The translations under genes were made by a program, and so were the position numbers. A stretch of DNA of 64,000 nt, taken from positions 1 through 64,000 of the forward strand of contig NZ_BOMG01000106.1 in the NCBI RefSeq assembly GCF_016862075.1, read 5' to 3'. This DNA is from Actinoplanes couchii (GTDB taxonomy: Bacteria > Actinomycetota > Actinomycetes > Mycobacteriales > Micromonosporaceae). Under the pieces are notes generated by a model. That model had not been told where the DNA came from, made no database searches, and saw only the letters and a list, made by a program, of their open reading frames with translations. Shown here in pieces: positions 49,990-59,564 of the stretch (positions within the stretch are counted from its first letter, which is position 1; every line of letters begins with the position of its first letter).

Positions 49990-51201
49990 CTACGCCTGGA
50001 GCACGGTGATCATCAGCCGGCCGAGATGGGTGTCCATCCCGGAGCGGCGGTCGAAGCGGACCAGCCGGCTCAGGTCGGTGGCCAGGTTGAGGGCGGCGTG
50101 CACCAGGACCCGGGCCTCGGGCACGGCCAGGTCGGGGCGCAGCCGGCCGAGCAGCCGCACCCACTCCTCGACGTGCAGTCGCTGCACCTTGCGCAGCTCA
50201 TGCCGGTCGGCCTCGGGCAGATTGTTGTTCTCCGCCAGGTAGACGCTGACCAGGGCACTGCGCTCGAAGGTCAGCTCCACGTACGACCCGACCATCCGGC
50301 GCAGCGCGTCGGCGTCGCCGGTCGCGCCGGACAGCGCCTCCGCGGTGGACTCGGCGACCCGCTCGGAGGCGCGGTAGAACGCGGCCGCGAGGATGTCCGC
50401 CTTGCCGGGAAAGTAACGATAGACGCTTGACGCGTTGATCCCCGCGGCCCGGCCGATGTCCTCCACGCCGACCGCGTGGTACCCGTGCCGGTGGAACAGT
50501 TTCACCGACTCGGCCAGCAGGATCTCCCGGCGCGCCGTCACACCCAGGACCGGTTCCGGCTCCGGGTACTCGGTGGTGGGCACCAGCGGGGTCGCCGGCT
50601 CGCCGTGCAGCAGCGCCCGGGCCACCCGGCGCAGGACGGCCTCGGCGCGGCCCCGGGCGATCGCGGCCCGGTGGGTGCCGAGGCTGCCGAAGACGCTGAG
50701 GGCGGCCCGGACCAGGGCGTGCGCGTCACGGCCGGTCAGCTCCGGGCGTGCCTGCCGCAGCGGTACGACGATCCGGCTCGCGAGAGTGCCCAGCTCGGCC
50801 AGGAACTCCTCGCGGTGCTCCGCCTCCAGGTAACGCCACTCCCACTGGTAGAGACCGGCCACCTTGCGGTGCTCGACGGCGAGCCGGGCCAGCACCGCGA
50901 GCAGGGCGTCCAGCCGCCGCTCCGGATCGTCACCGGCGTCGGCGGGCGGCGCGGTGGCGACGCTGACCGCCTCGACGAGCTGCCGGGTGGCGTGCACGAG
51001 CATCGCGTACTTGTTCGGGAAGTGCCGGTAGATCGCCGGGCCGCTGATGCCGACCGCGGTGGCGATCTCGTCCAGGCTGACCCCGTGGTAACCCCGGTCG
51101 CAGAACATCTCGGCGGCGGCCAGTGCCAGCTGGGCCTTGCGGTTCTTGGGCCGTTTACGAACCGCGGGGGACGTCGGCTCGCCGGCCGCGGCGATGCTCA
51201 T
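49990..51201 (-). CDS. Double-length TetR-family regulator
   Basis: This 403-residue regulator contains two complete TetR units in one chain. Each has a helix-turn-helix: VSLDEIATAVGISGPAIYRHF at about 42-62 and VGVEDIGRAAGINASSVYRYF (each shown in part) at about 242-262. Each is followed by an alpha-helical ligand domain. A normal TetR is about 200 residues and acts as a dimer, so this is a covalent pseudo-dimer. ATG 51201 is chosen; the frame extends 14 codons upstream without support. It lies between fadD (same strand) and fadA-fadB (divergent) and probably controls both in response to acyl-CoA or a fatty acid. Confidence 0.9.
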   Translation of the reverse strand: MSIAAAGEPTSPAVRKRPKNRKAQLALAAAEMFCDRGYHGVSLDEIATAVGISGPAIYRHFPNKYAMLVHATRQLVEAVSVATAPPADAGDDPERRLDALLAVLARLAVEHRKVAGLYQWEWRYLEAEHREEFLAELGTLASRIVVPLRQARPELTGRDAHALVRAALSVFGSLGTHRAAIARGRAEAVLRRVARALLHGEPATPLVPTTEYPEPEPVLGVTARREILLAESVKLFHRHGYHAVGVEDIGRAAGINASSVYRYFPGKADILAAAFYRASERVAESTAEALSGATGDADALRRMVGSYVELTFERSALVSVYLAENNNLPEADRHELRKVQRLHVEEWVRLLGRLRPDLAVPEARVLVHAALNLATDLSRLVRFDRRSGMDTHLGRLMITVLQA

Positions 51202-51315
51202 GACAGACAGCCTAACGGTGACCCGTGGTTCACCTCCGATCACGTCTCATATCCTTGACACCTAGCGGAAACATCGGGAAAAGTTAGTCGCAATTCGCAC
51301 ACAGGGGAGTTGTCG

Positions 51316-52530
51316 ATGACGACCGAGGCCTATCTGTACGACGCCGTGCGAACCCCGCGCGGCCGGGGGAAGAAGACCGGATCCCTGCACGGGGTGAAAC
51401 CCATCTCGCTGGTGGTGGGCCTGATCGACGAGTTGCGGCGGCGGTTCCCGTCGGTCGACCCGGCCGACATCGAGGACGTGGTGCTCGGTGTGGTGTCCCC
51501 GATCGGCGACCAGGGCTCCGACATCGCCAAGACCGCGGCGATCGCGGCCGGGCTGCCCTACGAGACGGCCGGTGTGCAGCTCAACCGGTTCTGCGGCTCC
51601 GGCCTGGAAGCGGTGAACATCGCCGCGCAGAAGGTCCGGTCCGGCTGGGAGGACCTGGTCCTGGCCGGCGGGGTCGAGTCGATGTCGCGGGTGCCGATGG
51701 GCTCCGACGGCGGCGCCTGGGCGATGGATCCGGAGACCGCGCTGAACACCGACTTCATCCCGCAGGGCATCAGCGCCGACCTGATCGCCACGATGGACGG
51801 CTTCACCCGCGAGACCGTCGACGCGTACGCGGTCGGCTCGCAGCAGAAAGCCGCCCGCGCCTGGGCGAACGGCTGGTTCGACCGCTCGGTGGTCCCGGTC
51901 CGCGACCGCAACGGCCTGCTGATCCTGGACCGCGACGAGCACATCCGCGCGGACAGCACGGTGGAGAGCCTGGGCAGACTGCCGGCGTCCTTCGCGACCA
52001 TCGGCGACCAGGGCGGCTTCGACGCGGTGGCACTGCAGAAGTACCACTGGGTGGAGAGGATCGACCACGTGCACACGGCAGCCAACTCGTCGGGCATCGT
52101 GGACGGCGCGGCGCTCACGCTGATCGGCTCGGCCCGGGCCGGCGAGCGGGCCGGCATCACCCCGCGGGCCCGGATCGTGTCCGCGGCGCTCAGCGGCGCC
52201 GACCCGACGATCATGCTCACCGGCCCGGCGCCGGCCGCCCGCAAAGCCCTGGACAAGGCCGGGCTGACCGTCGACGACCTGGACCTGGTCGAGATCAACG
52301 AGGCGTTCGCGGCGGTGGTGCTGCACTTCGTCGACGATCTGAAACTGGACCCGGAGAAGGTCAACGTCAACGGCGGGGCCATCGCCATGGGCCACCCGCT
52401 GGGCGCCACCGGCGCCATGATCCTCGGCACCCTCGTCGACGAGCTGGAGCGACGCGGCGGCCGGTACGGCCTGGCCACGCTCTGCATCGGCGGCGGCATG
52501 GGCATCGCCACCATCGTCGAACGACTCTGA
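51316..52530 (+). CDS. fadA: Acetyl-CoA acyltransferase (thiolase)
   Basis: This 404-residue thiolase cleaves 3-ketoacyl-CoA to acetyl-CoA and a shortened acyl-CoA. The nucleophilic Cys is in NRFCGSG (near 91). The EINEAFA and NVNGGAIAMGHPLGATGA blocks, and a Cys in LCIGGGMG, complete the active site. GGGGAG lies 7 bases before the ATG. It is followed 13 bases later by fadB, and the pair would form a trifunctional-type beta-oxidation complex. It is divergent from the double TetR gene. Confidence 0.95.
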   Translation: MTTEAYLYDAVRTPRGRGKKTGSLHGVKPISLVVGLIDELRRRFPSVDPADIEDVVLGVVSPIGDQGSDIAKTAAIAAGLPYETAGVQLNRFCGSGLEAVNIAAQKVRSGWEDLVLAGGVESMSRVPMGSDGGAWAMDPETALNTDFIPQGISADLIATMDGFTRETVDAYAVGSQQKAARAWANGWFDRSVVPVRDRNGLLILDRDEHIRADSTVESLGRLPASFATIGDQGGFDAVALQKYHWVERIDHVHTAANSSGIVDGAALTLIGSARAGERAGITPRARIVSAALSGADPTIMLTGPAPAARKALDKAGLTVDDLDLVEINEAFAAVVLHFVDDLKLDPEKVNVNGGAIAMGHPLGATGAMILGTLVDELERRGGRYGLATLCIGGGMGIATIVERL

Positions 52531-52543
52531 GGGGAAACGACAA

Positions 52544-54688
52544 GTGTCCGAGACCATTCGGTACGACCGCGCCGCCGACGGCATCGTCACCCTCACGCTC
52601 GACGACCCGAGCCGCGGCGCCAACACCATGAACGACGCGTACGTGCGCAGCATGGAGGAGACGGTCAGCCGTCTCGAGGCCGAGCGCGACGAGATCACCG
52701 GCGTGATCATCACGTCGGCGAAGAAGTCCTGGTTCGCCGGCGGTGACCTGGACCAGCTCGGCTCGGTGCCGGCCGACCGCGGCGGCGACGTGTTCGAGCT
52801 GTCCACCAGGGTGAAGGGCCAGCTGCGGCGGCTGGAGACGCTGGGCCGGCCGGTGGTGGCCGCGCTCAACGGGTCGGCTCTGGGCGGCGGACTGGAGCTG
52901 GCGCTGGCCACCCACCGGCGGATCGCGCTGAAGGATCCGCGGCTGGAGGTCGGGCTGCCCGAGGTGACACTCGGCCTGCTGCCCGCCGGCGGTGGCGTGG
53001 TCCGCACCGTCCGGCTGCTGGGCCTGACCACCGCGCTGATGGAGGTGCTGCTCAAGGGCACCCGGCACAAGCTCGCCAAGGCACTGCAGCTGGGCCTGAT
53101 CGACGAGGTGGTGGACACCCCGGAGCAACTGATCGCCGCGGCCCGGGAGTGGATCATCCAGAATCCGGAGGCCGCCCAGCCGTGGGACACCAAGGGCTAC
53201 CGGATCCCGGGCGGGACGCCGTCCACGCCGTCGCTCGCCGCGCTGCTGCCCGCGTTCCCGGCCAACCTGCGCAAACAGCTCAAGAACGCGCCCTACCCGG
53301 CGCCCCGCAACATCCTGTCGGCGGCCGTCGAGGGCGCGCAGGTCGATGTGGACACCGCGCTCGTCATCGAGACCCGCTACTTCGTCGACCTGGTCACCGG
53401 CCCGGTCGCCAAGAACATGATCAAGGCGTTCTTCTTCGACCTGAACGAGGTGAGCCAGCGCGACATCGGTGAGGTCCCGCCGATTACCAAGGTCGCGGTG
53501 CTGGGCGCGGGCATGATGGGCGCGGCGATCGCCTATGTCAGCGCGCGCGCCGGGCTGCCCACGGTGCTGCGGGACGTGACCCTCGACGGCGCGCGGCGAG
53601 GGAAGGCGTACTCGGAGAAATTGGTCGCGAAGGATGTCGGCCGCGGCCGCATCACCGAGGAGAAGGGTGACGCCCTGCTCGCCCTGATCACCGCGACCGA
53701 CCAGATCGCCGACCTGGCCGGGGCCGACCTGGTGATCGAGGCGGTCTTCGAGGACCCGGCGCTCAAGCACAAGGTGTTCGCCGAGATCGAGGGTGTGGTC
53801 GCGCCGGACGCGCTGCTCTGCTCCAACACCTCGACACTGCCGATCACCGCGCTCGCCGAGGGGGTCAGCCGGCAGGCCGACTTCATCGGGCTGCACTTCT
53901 TCTCCCCCGTCGACAAGATGCCTCTGGTCGAGGTGATCAAAGGCGAGAAGACCAGCGACCTGGCGGTACGCCGGTCGCTGGACGTGGTCCGCCGCCTGCG
54001 CAAGACACCGATCGTGGTCAACGACAGCCGTGGCTTCTTCACCAGCCGGGTCATCGGCACGTTCACCAACGAGGGCATCGCGCTGCTCGCCGAGGGTGTC
54101 GCCCCGGCCAGCATCGAGCAGGCCAGCAGCCAGGCCGGCTACCCCGCGCCGGTGCTGCAGCTGATGGACGAGCTGACCCTGACGCTGCCCCGCAAGATCC
54201 GTGACGAGTACCGGGCGGCCGCCACCGCCACCGGCCAGGACTGGGAGTCGCACCCGGCCGACCAGGTCATCGACCGGATGATCGACGAGTTCGGGCGGCC
54301 CGGCCGGTCCGGTGGCGCGGGCTTCTACGAGTACACCGACGGCAAGCGCACCGGGCTGTGGCCGGGCCTGTCCGCGTTCGCCAAGCCGGACGTGGCGATC
54401 CCGTTCGAGGACCTCAAGGAGCGGATGCTCTTCATCGAGGCCATCGAGACGGTGAAATGCCTCGACGAGGGGGTGCTGACCTCGGTCGCCGAGGCGAACA
54501 TCGGCTCCATCCTGGGCATCGGCTACCCCGGCTGGACCGGCGGGGTGCTGCAGTACATCAACCAGTACGAGGGCGGTCTGCCCGGTTTTGTGGCGCGGGC
54601 CCGGCAGCTCGCCGAGCGGTACGGCGACCGGTTCCTGCCGCCGCCGCTGCTGCTCGCCAAGGCCGACGCCAACGAGACGTTCGTATAA
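52544..54688 (+). CDS. fadB: Fatty acid oxidation multifunctional protein (enoyl-CoA hydratase/3-hydroxyacyl-CoA dehydrogenase)
   Basis: This 714-residue protein has an N-terminal crotonase domain (about 1-200), with the Glu-containing GLPEVTLGLLPAGGG and oxyanion SALGGG. An NAD-binding Rossmann domain begins at about 316 (VAVLGAGMMGAAIA). C-terminal 3-hydroxyacyl-CoA dehydrogenase helices include HFFSPVDKMPLVEVI, with the catalytic His. It hydrates enoyl-CoA and oxidises the hydroxyacyl-CoA before thiolysis by FadA. The GTG start follows GAGGGGAAAC. Size and order match actinobacterial FadB. Confidence 0.95.
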   Translation: MSETIRYDRAADGIVTLTLDDPSRGANTMNDAYVRSMEETVSRLEAERDEITGVIITSAKKSWFAGGDLDQLGSVPADRGGDVFELSTRVKGQLRRLETLGRPVVAALNGSALGGGLELALATHRRIALKDPRLEVGLPEVTLGLLPAGGGVVRTVRLLGLTTALMEVLLKGTRHKLAKALQLGLIDEVVDTPEQLIAAAREWIIQNPEAAQPWDTKGYRIPGGTPSTPSLAALLPAFPANLRKQLKNAPYPAPRNILSAAVEGAQVDVDTALVIETRYFVDLVTGPVAKNMIKAFFFDLNEVSQRDIGEVPPITKVAVLGAGMMGAAIAYVSARAGLPTVLRDVTLDGARRGKAYSEKLVAKDVGRGRITEEKGDALLALITATDQIADLAGADLVIEAVFEDPALKHKVFAEIEGVVAPDALLCSNTSTLPITALAEGVSRQADFIGLHFFSPVDKMPLVEVIKGEKTSDLAVRRSLDVVRRLRKTPIVVNDSRGFFTSRVIGTFTNEGIALLAEGVAPASIEQASSQAGYPAPVLQLMDELTLTLPRKIRDEYRAAATATGQDWESHPADQVIDRMIDEFGRPGRSGGAGFYEYTDGKRTGLWPGLSAFAKPDVAIPFEDLKERMLFIEAIETVKCLDEGVLTSVAEANIGSILGIGYPGWTGGVLQYINQYEGGLPGFVARARQLAERYGDRFLPPPLLLAKADANETFV

Positions 54689-54696
54689 GAACACGG

Positions 54697-54734
54697 CCCG
54701 GGTCGTGGGGATCAGCGTGATCTCCGCGACCCGG
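54697..54734 (+). terminator. Terminator-like hairpin after fadB
   Basis: The left arm around CGGGTCG...GGATCA pairs with TGATCTCCGCGACCCG across a 3-nt loop, with one or two internal mismatches. Only a weak AT-rich tail follows. Confidence 0.55.
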
Positions 54735-54830
54735 CCTGCATAAATTCCCATTTTCGTCAGGTGCCGGTAGGACGCCTGGCCGATGCATGATCGATGATCT
54801 CCGGGCTACCGTCCACCCCGGAGGTTGATC

Positions 54831-55499
54831 ATGAGCTTCGAACCGGAGTTACCCAGCGGCCCGGTGGGGGAACCGTGGACGCCCGCCATCCAGGCCCTGC
54901 TGCGGCACCTGGAACAGGCGGGCTTCGACGGCGCGCCACCGGCCGACCGGCCCACCGGCCCGGCGATGCCCTGGCCGGAGTGGGCGCGCAACGACGACAC
55001 GCTGTGGCAGGTCGCCCAGTGGCTGCGCGAGTACCACACGGCCGTCGAAGGTTTCGTGCCGCCCGCGGACGCCGTCTGGCGCAAGGGCGGCGACTGGGAA
55101 CCCGGGCTGATCATCGGGCACAACGACGCCGCCCCGTACAACGCCACCCGCGACGGGCTGCGCCTGACCGGTTTTGTCGGCTGGGACTTCGCCGGCCCGG
55201 TAACCCGCGACGCCGACCTGGCGTTCACCGCGTTCGCCTGGGTGCCCCTGAACGCCGACGACGACTGGGCCGACCTCGCCGACCGCCCCCGCCGGCTACG
55301 GCTGCTGCTCGACGCGTACGGCTGGCGCGGCACCACCGGCGGCATGATCCGCGAGGTCCGCGACCGGATCAGCGCCGCCATCCACGACATCCGCCGCCTG
55401 GCCACAGCCGGCGACCACGACTGCCGCGAACTGATCCACTCCGGCCTCGACCTACGCCTGGCCAGCGCGGTCAAGGAACTGGCCGCCTTCCCCGCCTAG
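54831..55499 (+). CDS. Phosphotransferase-like protein (APH fold), short
   Basis: This 222-residue protein carries the C-lobe of the APH kinase fold: GHNDAAPYN (catalytic Asp and Asn) at about 98-106 and the metal-binding Asp in VGWDFAGP near 120. The N-lobe, about 90 residues shorter than in a complete kinase, lacks a clear Gly-rich loop and ATP-binding Lys, so activity is uncertain. The ATG follows GGAGGTTGATC. It is monocistronic after fadB. It may be a degenerate kinase or a small-molecule phosphotransferase. Confidence 0.7.
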   Translation: MSFEPELPSGPVGEPWTPAIQALLRHLEQAGFDGAPPADRPTGPAMPWPEWARNDDTLWQVAQWLREYHTAVEGFVPPADAVWRKGGDWEPGLIIGHNDAAPYNATRDGLRLTGFVGWDFAGPVTRDADLAFTAFAWVPLNADDDWADLADRPRRLRLLLDAYGWRGTTGGMIREVRDRISAAIHDIRRLATAGDHDCRELIHSGLDLRLASAVKELAAFPA

Positions 55500-55744
55500 A
55501 TCGTCGTCGCGCCGCCGTCCGCGACCAACTCGAACCCGGTGGTGCGCGAGGTGCCGTCCGAGCGGACCGAGACAACCCCGTCCACGATCCCCATCGAGGA
55601 CGCCGCCCCGTCCCAGGTCGTCCTGATGACCCGGACAACCGACCCCAACCCCTTGATCCCCGACTTCCACACCCTGGCTACCCGGTCCGCCCCCGGGTAG
55701 TGAGGTGCGGGGAGAGCGGGGCTGCGGCCCGGCGAGGGACGCAT
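55496..55744 (-). CDS. Possible small protein of unknown function
   Basis: This open frame of up to 82 codons is convergent with the preceding gene, overlapping it by 4 bases at the stops. The part from about residue 22 on (VARVWKSGIKGLGSVVRVI) reads like a real protein with balanced composition. The N-terminal 20 residues are Pro/Arg-rich and unlikely to be coding. No Shine-Dalgarno or family match was recognised. It could be a short gene, a gene remnant or chance. Confidence 0.2.
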   Translation of the reverse strand: MRPSPGRSPALPAPHYPGADRVARVWKSGIKGLGSVVRVIRTTWDGAASSMGIVDGVVSVRSDGTSRTTGFELVADGGATTI

Positions 55745-55790
55745 CCGCCCGGCAGTCGCGGGGAGAGCCGGGCGGGTCGCTCTCCTTGCG
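55734..55790 (+). repeat. Dispersed repeat, copy 1
   Basis: This segment of about 57 bp begins GAGGGACGCATCCG and contains a hairpin (CCGCCCGGC with GCCGGGCGG). It recurs in inverted orientation at 61324-61381 with a few substitutions. The surrounding 55500-55847 has no other supported feature. The repeat may act as a terminator or be a REP-like element. Confidence 0.65.
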
Positions 55791-55847
55791 TGGCCGCCAC
55801 GGGAGTTGTGGGATCGGCGGGCGGTGTAGGCGTATCGGAAGAAGGGG

Positions 55848-58088
55848 TTATGGGGTGGGGATCGGGGTGTTCAAGAGGGCGTCGATCTCCTCGGCTGGTA
55901 TCGGGCGGGCGAAGTAGTAGCCCTGGGCGTAGCGGTAGCCCAGGGCGTGCAGGCGGTCGACCTGGTCTCGGGTTTCCACGCCCTCCGCTACCGCCCGTAG
56001 GCCCAGCGTGCTGGCAATCGTGCTCAAGGACGACGCGATGGCTTCCTGTTCGGCGGTGCCGTTCAGGTCGTCGATGAAGGACTTGTCCACCTTCAGCGTC
56101 GTCACCGGGCAGGTGCGTAGCAGCGTCAGCGAGCTGTGGCCGGTGCCGAAATCGTCCAGGGCCAGGCCTACGCCCAGCTCCCGCAGCTCCCGTACCGTTT
56201 CCAGGGCCGCCCCGCCGGCGAAAACCGCCGTTTCGGTGATCTCGATGGTTATCGACTCGGGGGTCAGGCCGTGGCGGTGCAGGGTGTCGGCTACCAGCGG
56301 TGGCAGGGACGGGTCCAGCAGCTGGCGGGCCGAGACGTTGATGTTGACTCTCGGGGCGGTGCCGTGGCGATCCTGCCAGGTGGCCGCGTCCGTGCAGGCC
56401 TGGTCGATGATCCAGGCGCCCAGGTCGATGATCAGGCCGCTGTGTTCGGCTACCGGGATGAACTCGGCGGGCGAGATCACCGGGCGGTCCGACGGGTGCC
56501 AGCGGATCAGCGCCTCCACGCCGCTCAGGGCGCCGGTCGGCAGCTCAACGATCGGCTGGTAGAGCAGACGGAACTCGCCCAGCTCCAAGCCCCGGCGCAG
56601 GGCCGCGGCCAGCTCGGCGTGATGTTGGGCGGTCGCGTCCAGGGACGGGCTGTGTTCGCGGGAGCGGTCGGTGCCGGTGTACTTCGCGGCCTGCAGGGCC
56701 ACCTCGGCGCGGCGCAGCAGGTCCGGCACGTCGGCGCCGGAGCCCGTCGCCACGCCGGCGGTCACCGTCACCAGCAGGTCGCGGTCGGCCACCCGCAGCG
56801 GGGTGCGGAACGCCGCCACCAGGGACTCGGCCAGGCCGGTGCCGGCCGACGGCAGCAGCACGCCGAACTCGTCGCCGAGCAGCCGCGCCACCACCGCGTC
56901 GTCGCCCGCCGTCGCGCTGACCCGTTCGCCGGCCGCCCGCAGCAGGGCGTCGCCGGTGTCGTCGCCGAGCCGGTCGTTGAGGGTCGCGAAACCGTCCAGG
57001 TCACAGACGGCGACCGTGGTCGGCGCGGTCCGGGCGGCCAGGGTGTCGGTGAACAGGCGGCGGTTCGGCAGCCCGGTCAGGTCGTCGCGGTGCGCCTGGT
57101 CGTCGAGACGGTCCAGCAGGACGGCGTTGTCGACGAGCGCGGTCAGCTGCCGGAGCACCACCAGCGCGGTCAGCGCCACCGAGCCGGCGGCCAGCCCGGA
57201 CGGCAGGAAGCCGTTGCGCAGCGTCACCACCAGGAGCATGGTGCCGACCACGGCGACCGCCGCGTACGGGACCAGGCCGACGTGCCGCCACACCCCGCCG
57301 CGCCGTTCGGTGGGCAGCGGCTGCGGTTTCTCGGTACGCGGGCCGGTGTTGATCCGGGTCTGCACCCGGGCGGCGAAGGTGAACAGCACCCCGGCCAGCG
57401 GCAGCGTGACCACCGTCCCGTTCAGGTGCCGGACGTCGATCAGCGCCGGGTCGATCAGCCACGACGCCGGGCCGAGCACCCCGGCCGGGGTGAGCGCCCA
57501 CAGCGCGGGCGCCAGCGCCGGCCCGGCCCCGGTGACACCCACCTTGATCAGCGCGACGACCGCGGCGCACGCCGTCACCATGACCACGATCAGCAGGGTC
57601 GTGACCAGCGGATCGCCGTGGGTGAACCGGCTGGTACGCCACACGAAGTGGGTCAGCACCAGGGTCGCGGCGACCCCGACGATCGCGACGTCCAGCACCG
57701 TGGCGAGCGTGCCCCGCCAGCTGCGGCGTTCGGTCGGCAACCGGATCACGGCGGCCATCGCGAGACCGGCGGCGGCCACGTACCCGGCCGCGGTCACCGG
57801 GTTCATCGCCGCCGCCGAGCCGGTGAGCAGCTGCAACACCAGGTGCGCGACGGTGCCGGCGGTCAGCAGCGCGTTGACCGTGGCCAGCCGCCGCCAGAAG
57901 TCGCGGACCGCCCCGTTCCCGGTCAGCGCCGCGTTCCGGCAGGCCAGCACGGCGATCGCGGTGGCGCCGGCGGACACCGGCCAGAGCAGCCACTCCGGTG
58001 CCGGCCAGCGGAAACCGGCGGCGCCGAGACCGATCCCGGCCAGCACCCACACCGCCGCGACGGTGAGATACGCGGTCGCTCTCGTCAC
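55848..58088 (-). CDS. Membrane GGDEF-EAL protein (c-di-GMP turnover)
   Basis: This 746-residue protein has about ten N-terminal membrane helices (to about 315), a GGDEF domain (about 330-480) and an EAL domain (about 495-740). The EAL active-site landmarks are intact (EALIRW, ITETAVF, DDFGTGHSSL, KVDKSFI), so it probably hydrolyses cyclic di-GMP. The GGDEF signature reads LGDEF: the first Gly is replaced, which may lower or abolish cyclase activity. This MASE-like multi-helix sensor arrangement is common in actinobacteria. It begins 38 bases after the AMP-ligase stop on the same strand. Confidence 0.93.
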   Translation of the reverse strand: MTRATAYLTVAAVWVLAGIGLGAAGFRWPAPEWLLWPVSAGATAIAVLACRNAALTGNGAVRDFWRRLATVNALLTAGTVAHLVLQLLTGSAAAMNPVTAAGYVAAAGLAMAAVIRLPTERRSWRGTLATVLDVAIVGVAATLVLTHFVWRTSRFTHGDPLVTTLLIVVMVTACAAVVALIKVGVTGAGPALAPALWALTPAGVLGPASWLIDPALIDVRHLNGTVVTLPLAGVLFTFAARVQTRINTGPRTEKPQPLPTERRGGVWRHVGLVPYAAVAVVGTMLLVVTLRNGFLPSGLAAGSVALTALVVLRQLTALVDNAVLLDRLDDQAHRDDLTGLPNRRLFTDTLAARTAPTTVAVCDLDGFATLNDRLGDDTGDALLRAAGERVSATAGDDAVVARLLGDEFGVLLPSAGTGLAESLVAAFRTPLRVADRDLLVTVTAGVATGSGADVPDLLRRAEVALQAAKYTGTDRSREHSPSLDATAQHHAELAAALRRGLELGEFRLLYQPIVELPTGALSGVEALIRWHPSDRPVISPAEFIPVAEHSGLIIDLGAWIIDQACTDAATWQDRHGTAPRVNINVSARQLLDPSLPPLVADTLHRHGLTPESITIEITETAVFAGGAALETVRELRELGVGLALDDFGTGHSSLTLLRTCPVTTLKVDKSFIDDLNGTAEQEAIASSLSTIASTLGLRAVAEGVETRDQVDRLHALGYRYAQGYYFARPIPAEEIDALLNTPIPTP

Positions 58089-58125
58089 GAGACCTTCGAT
58101 CGGCAGGTGGGTGCCGCGACCTGAG

Positions 58126-59457
58126 TCATCCGGCGATCAACACGCTCTTCTGCACCTTGCCCATGCCGTTGCGGGGCAGACTGTCGACCAGATGCACGGC
58201 TCTGGGACGTTTGTGCGCGGCGAGCCGTTCGGCGACGAACGTGATCAGTTCGTCCGGCGCGACCGGATCGGCCACCACGAACGCGGTGATCTGCTCACCC
58301 AGGTCGGCGTGCGGCAACCCGACCACCGCCGCCTCCCGGACCGCCGGATGCAGCAGCAGGGTGTCCTCGACCTCGCCCGCACCGACCCGGTACCCACCCG
58401 TCTTGATCAGGTCGGTGGAGGCCCGGCCGACGATCCGGTGCCAGCCGTCCGGGCCGATCGTGGCGACGTCGCCGGTCGGGAACCAGCCGTCGGTCAGCTC
58501 CGGCGGGCGCACCCCGCCGTCGTGCAGGTAGCCGTCGAGCAGGGTCGGGCCGCGGACCTCCAGATGGCCGATGCTCTCCCCGTCCCGGTCCGCGCCGACC
58601 AGCCGGGTCTCGACACCGGTCAGCGGGAGGCCGACGTGGCCGGGGCGGCGTTCGCCGTCGGCACGGGCACTCACCGTGATCAGGGTTTCGGTCATGCCGT
58701 ACCGCTCGACCGGAGCCTGGCCGGTCAGGGCGGCGAGCGCGTCGAAGACCGGGACCGGCAGCGGGGCACTGCCGGACACCAGGAGGCGGGCCGGGGCCAG
58801 GGCGCGGGCGGCGGCGGGGTCGGCGGCGATCCGGGACCATACCGTCGGTACGCCGAAGTACATCGTGCCTTGGGTCGAGGCGTACGCCGCGGGGGTGGGC
58901 TTGTGGGTGTGGACCAGGCGGGAACCCAGCCTGAGTGGACCCAGAACACCTAGGACCAGGCCGTGTACGTGGTAGAGCGGCAGCCCGTGGACCAGGGTGT
59001 CGTCAGGTGTCCACTGCCAGGCTTCGGCCAGGCCGTCCAATCCGGCGGCGATGGCGGCTCGGGAGATGACCACGCCTTTGGGGGCTCCGGTGGTGCCGCT
59101 GGTGTACAGAACCAGTGCCGGTGCGTCCGGCGAAGGCTCGCTGATTTCGCCCGACATTTCCGACATTTTGGATTTGATGAGCTTCGCCCCAGAGTCCCGC
59201 AAGATGTGCGCCCGCTCCAACGACCCCGCATCCGGGGGAATCGGCACGATCGGCACCCCGGCCAGCAGAGCCCCGGTGACCGCGACGATCGTCGACAACC
59301 CCGGTGTGGCCTCCACCGCCACGATCCGCTCCCCGGCGATGGCGGCCGCCACCCCGGAAGCACGCCCGAGCAGTTCGTGCCGGGACAGCGTCCCCTCCGG
59401 AGTGACCACGACCCGATCGAGATCGGCGGACTGGTGCAGTGAGTCCAGCAGACGCAT
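58126..59457 (-). CDS. Acyl-CoA synthetase (AMP-binding), short type
   Basis: This 443-residue ligase is of the MatB/4-coumarate-CoA-like class. The P-loop-like motif LVLYTSGTTGAPKGV, the YGMTE core (VERYGMTETL), TGDVA and the C-terminal Lys in NGMGKVQKS are intact. At 443 residues it is 60-100 shorter than typical acyl-CoA synthetases, mainly at the N-terminus. This fits small malonyl- or medium-chain ligases. It is divergent from the ABC exporter gene. The substrate is unknown. Confidence 0.9.
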   Translation of the reverse strand: MRLLDSLHQSADLDRVVVTPEGTLSRHELLGRASGVAAAIAGERIVAVEATPGLSTIVAVTGALLAGVPIVPIPPDAGSLERAHILRDSGAKLIKSKMSEMSGEISEPSPDAPALVLYTSGTTGAPKGVVISRAAIAAGLDGLAEAWQWTPDDTLVHGLPLYHVHGLVLGVLGPLRLGSRLVHTHKPTPAAYASTQGTMYFGVPTVWSRIAADPAAARALAPARLLVSGSAPLPVPVFDALAALTGQAPVERYGMTETLITVSARADGERRPGHVGLPLTGVETRLVGADRDGESIGHLEVRGPTLLDGYLHDGGVRPPELTDGWFPTGDVATIGPDGWHRIVGRASTDLIKTGGYRVGAGEVEDTLLLHPAVREAAVVGLPHADLGEQITAFVVADPVAPDELITFVAERLAAHKRPRAVHLVDSLPRNGMGKVQKSVLIAG

Positions 59458-59564
59458 GACCCCGATCCTACGAAAGGACGATCAGCCGCCCCTTGCCGCG
59501 CTCACGTCCCGGCCCGGCGCCCATCAGTGGCGCTTACCGTCGGAAGGGTCGAAAGGGGGCTTGG

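Noticed and set aside
52367..54751. 794-codon minus-strand open frame opposite fadB
   Set aside because: It is a shadow of fadB, which has full catalytic motifs; the antisense product has no recognisable domain.
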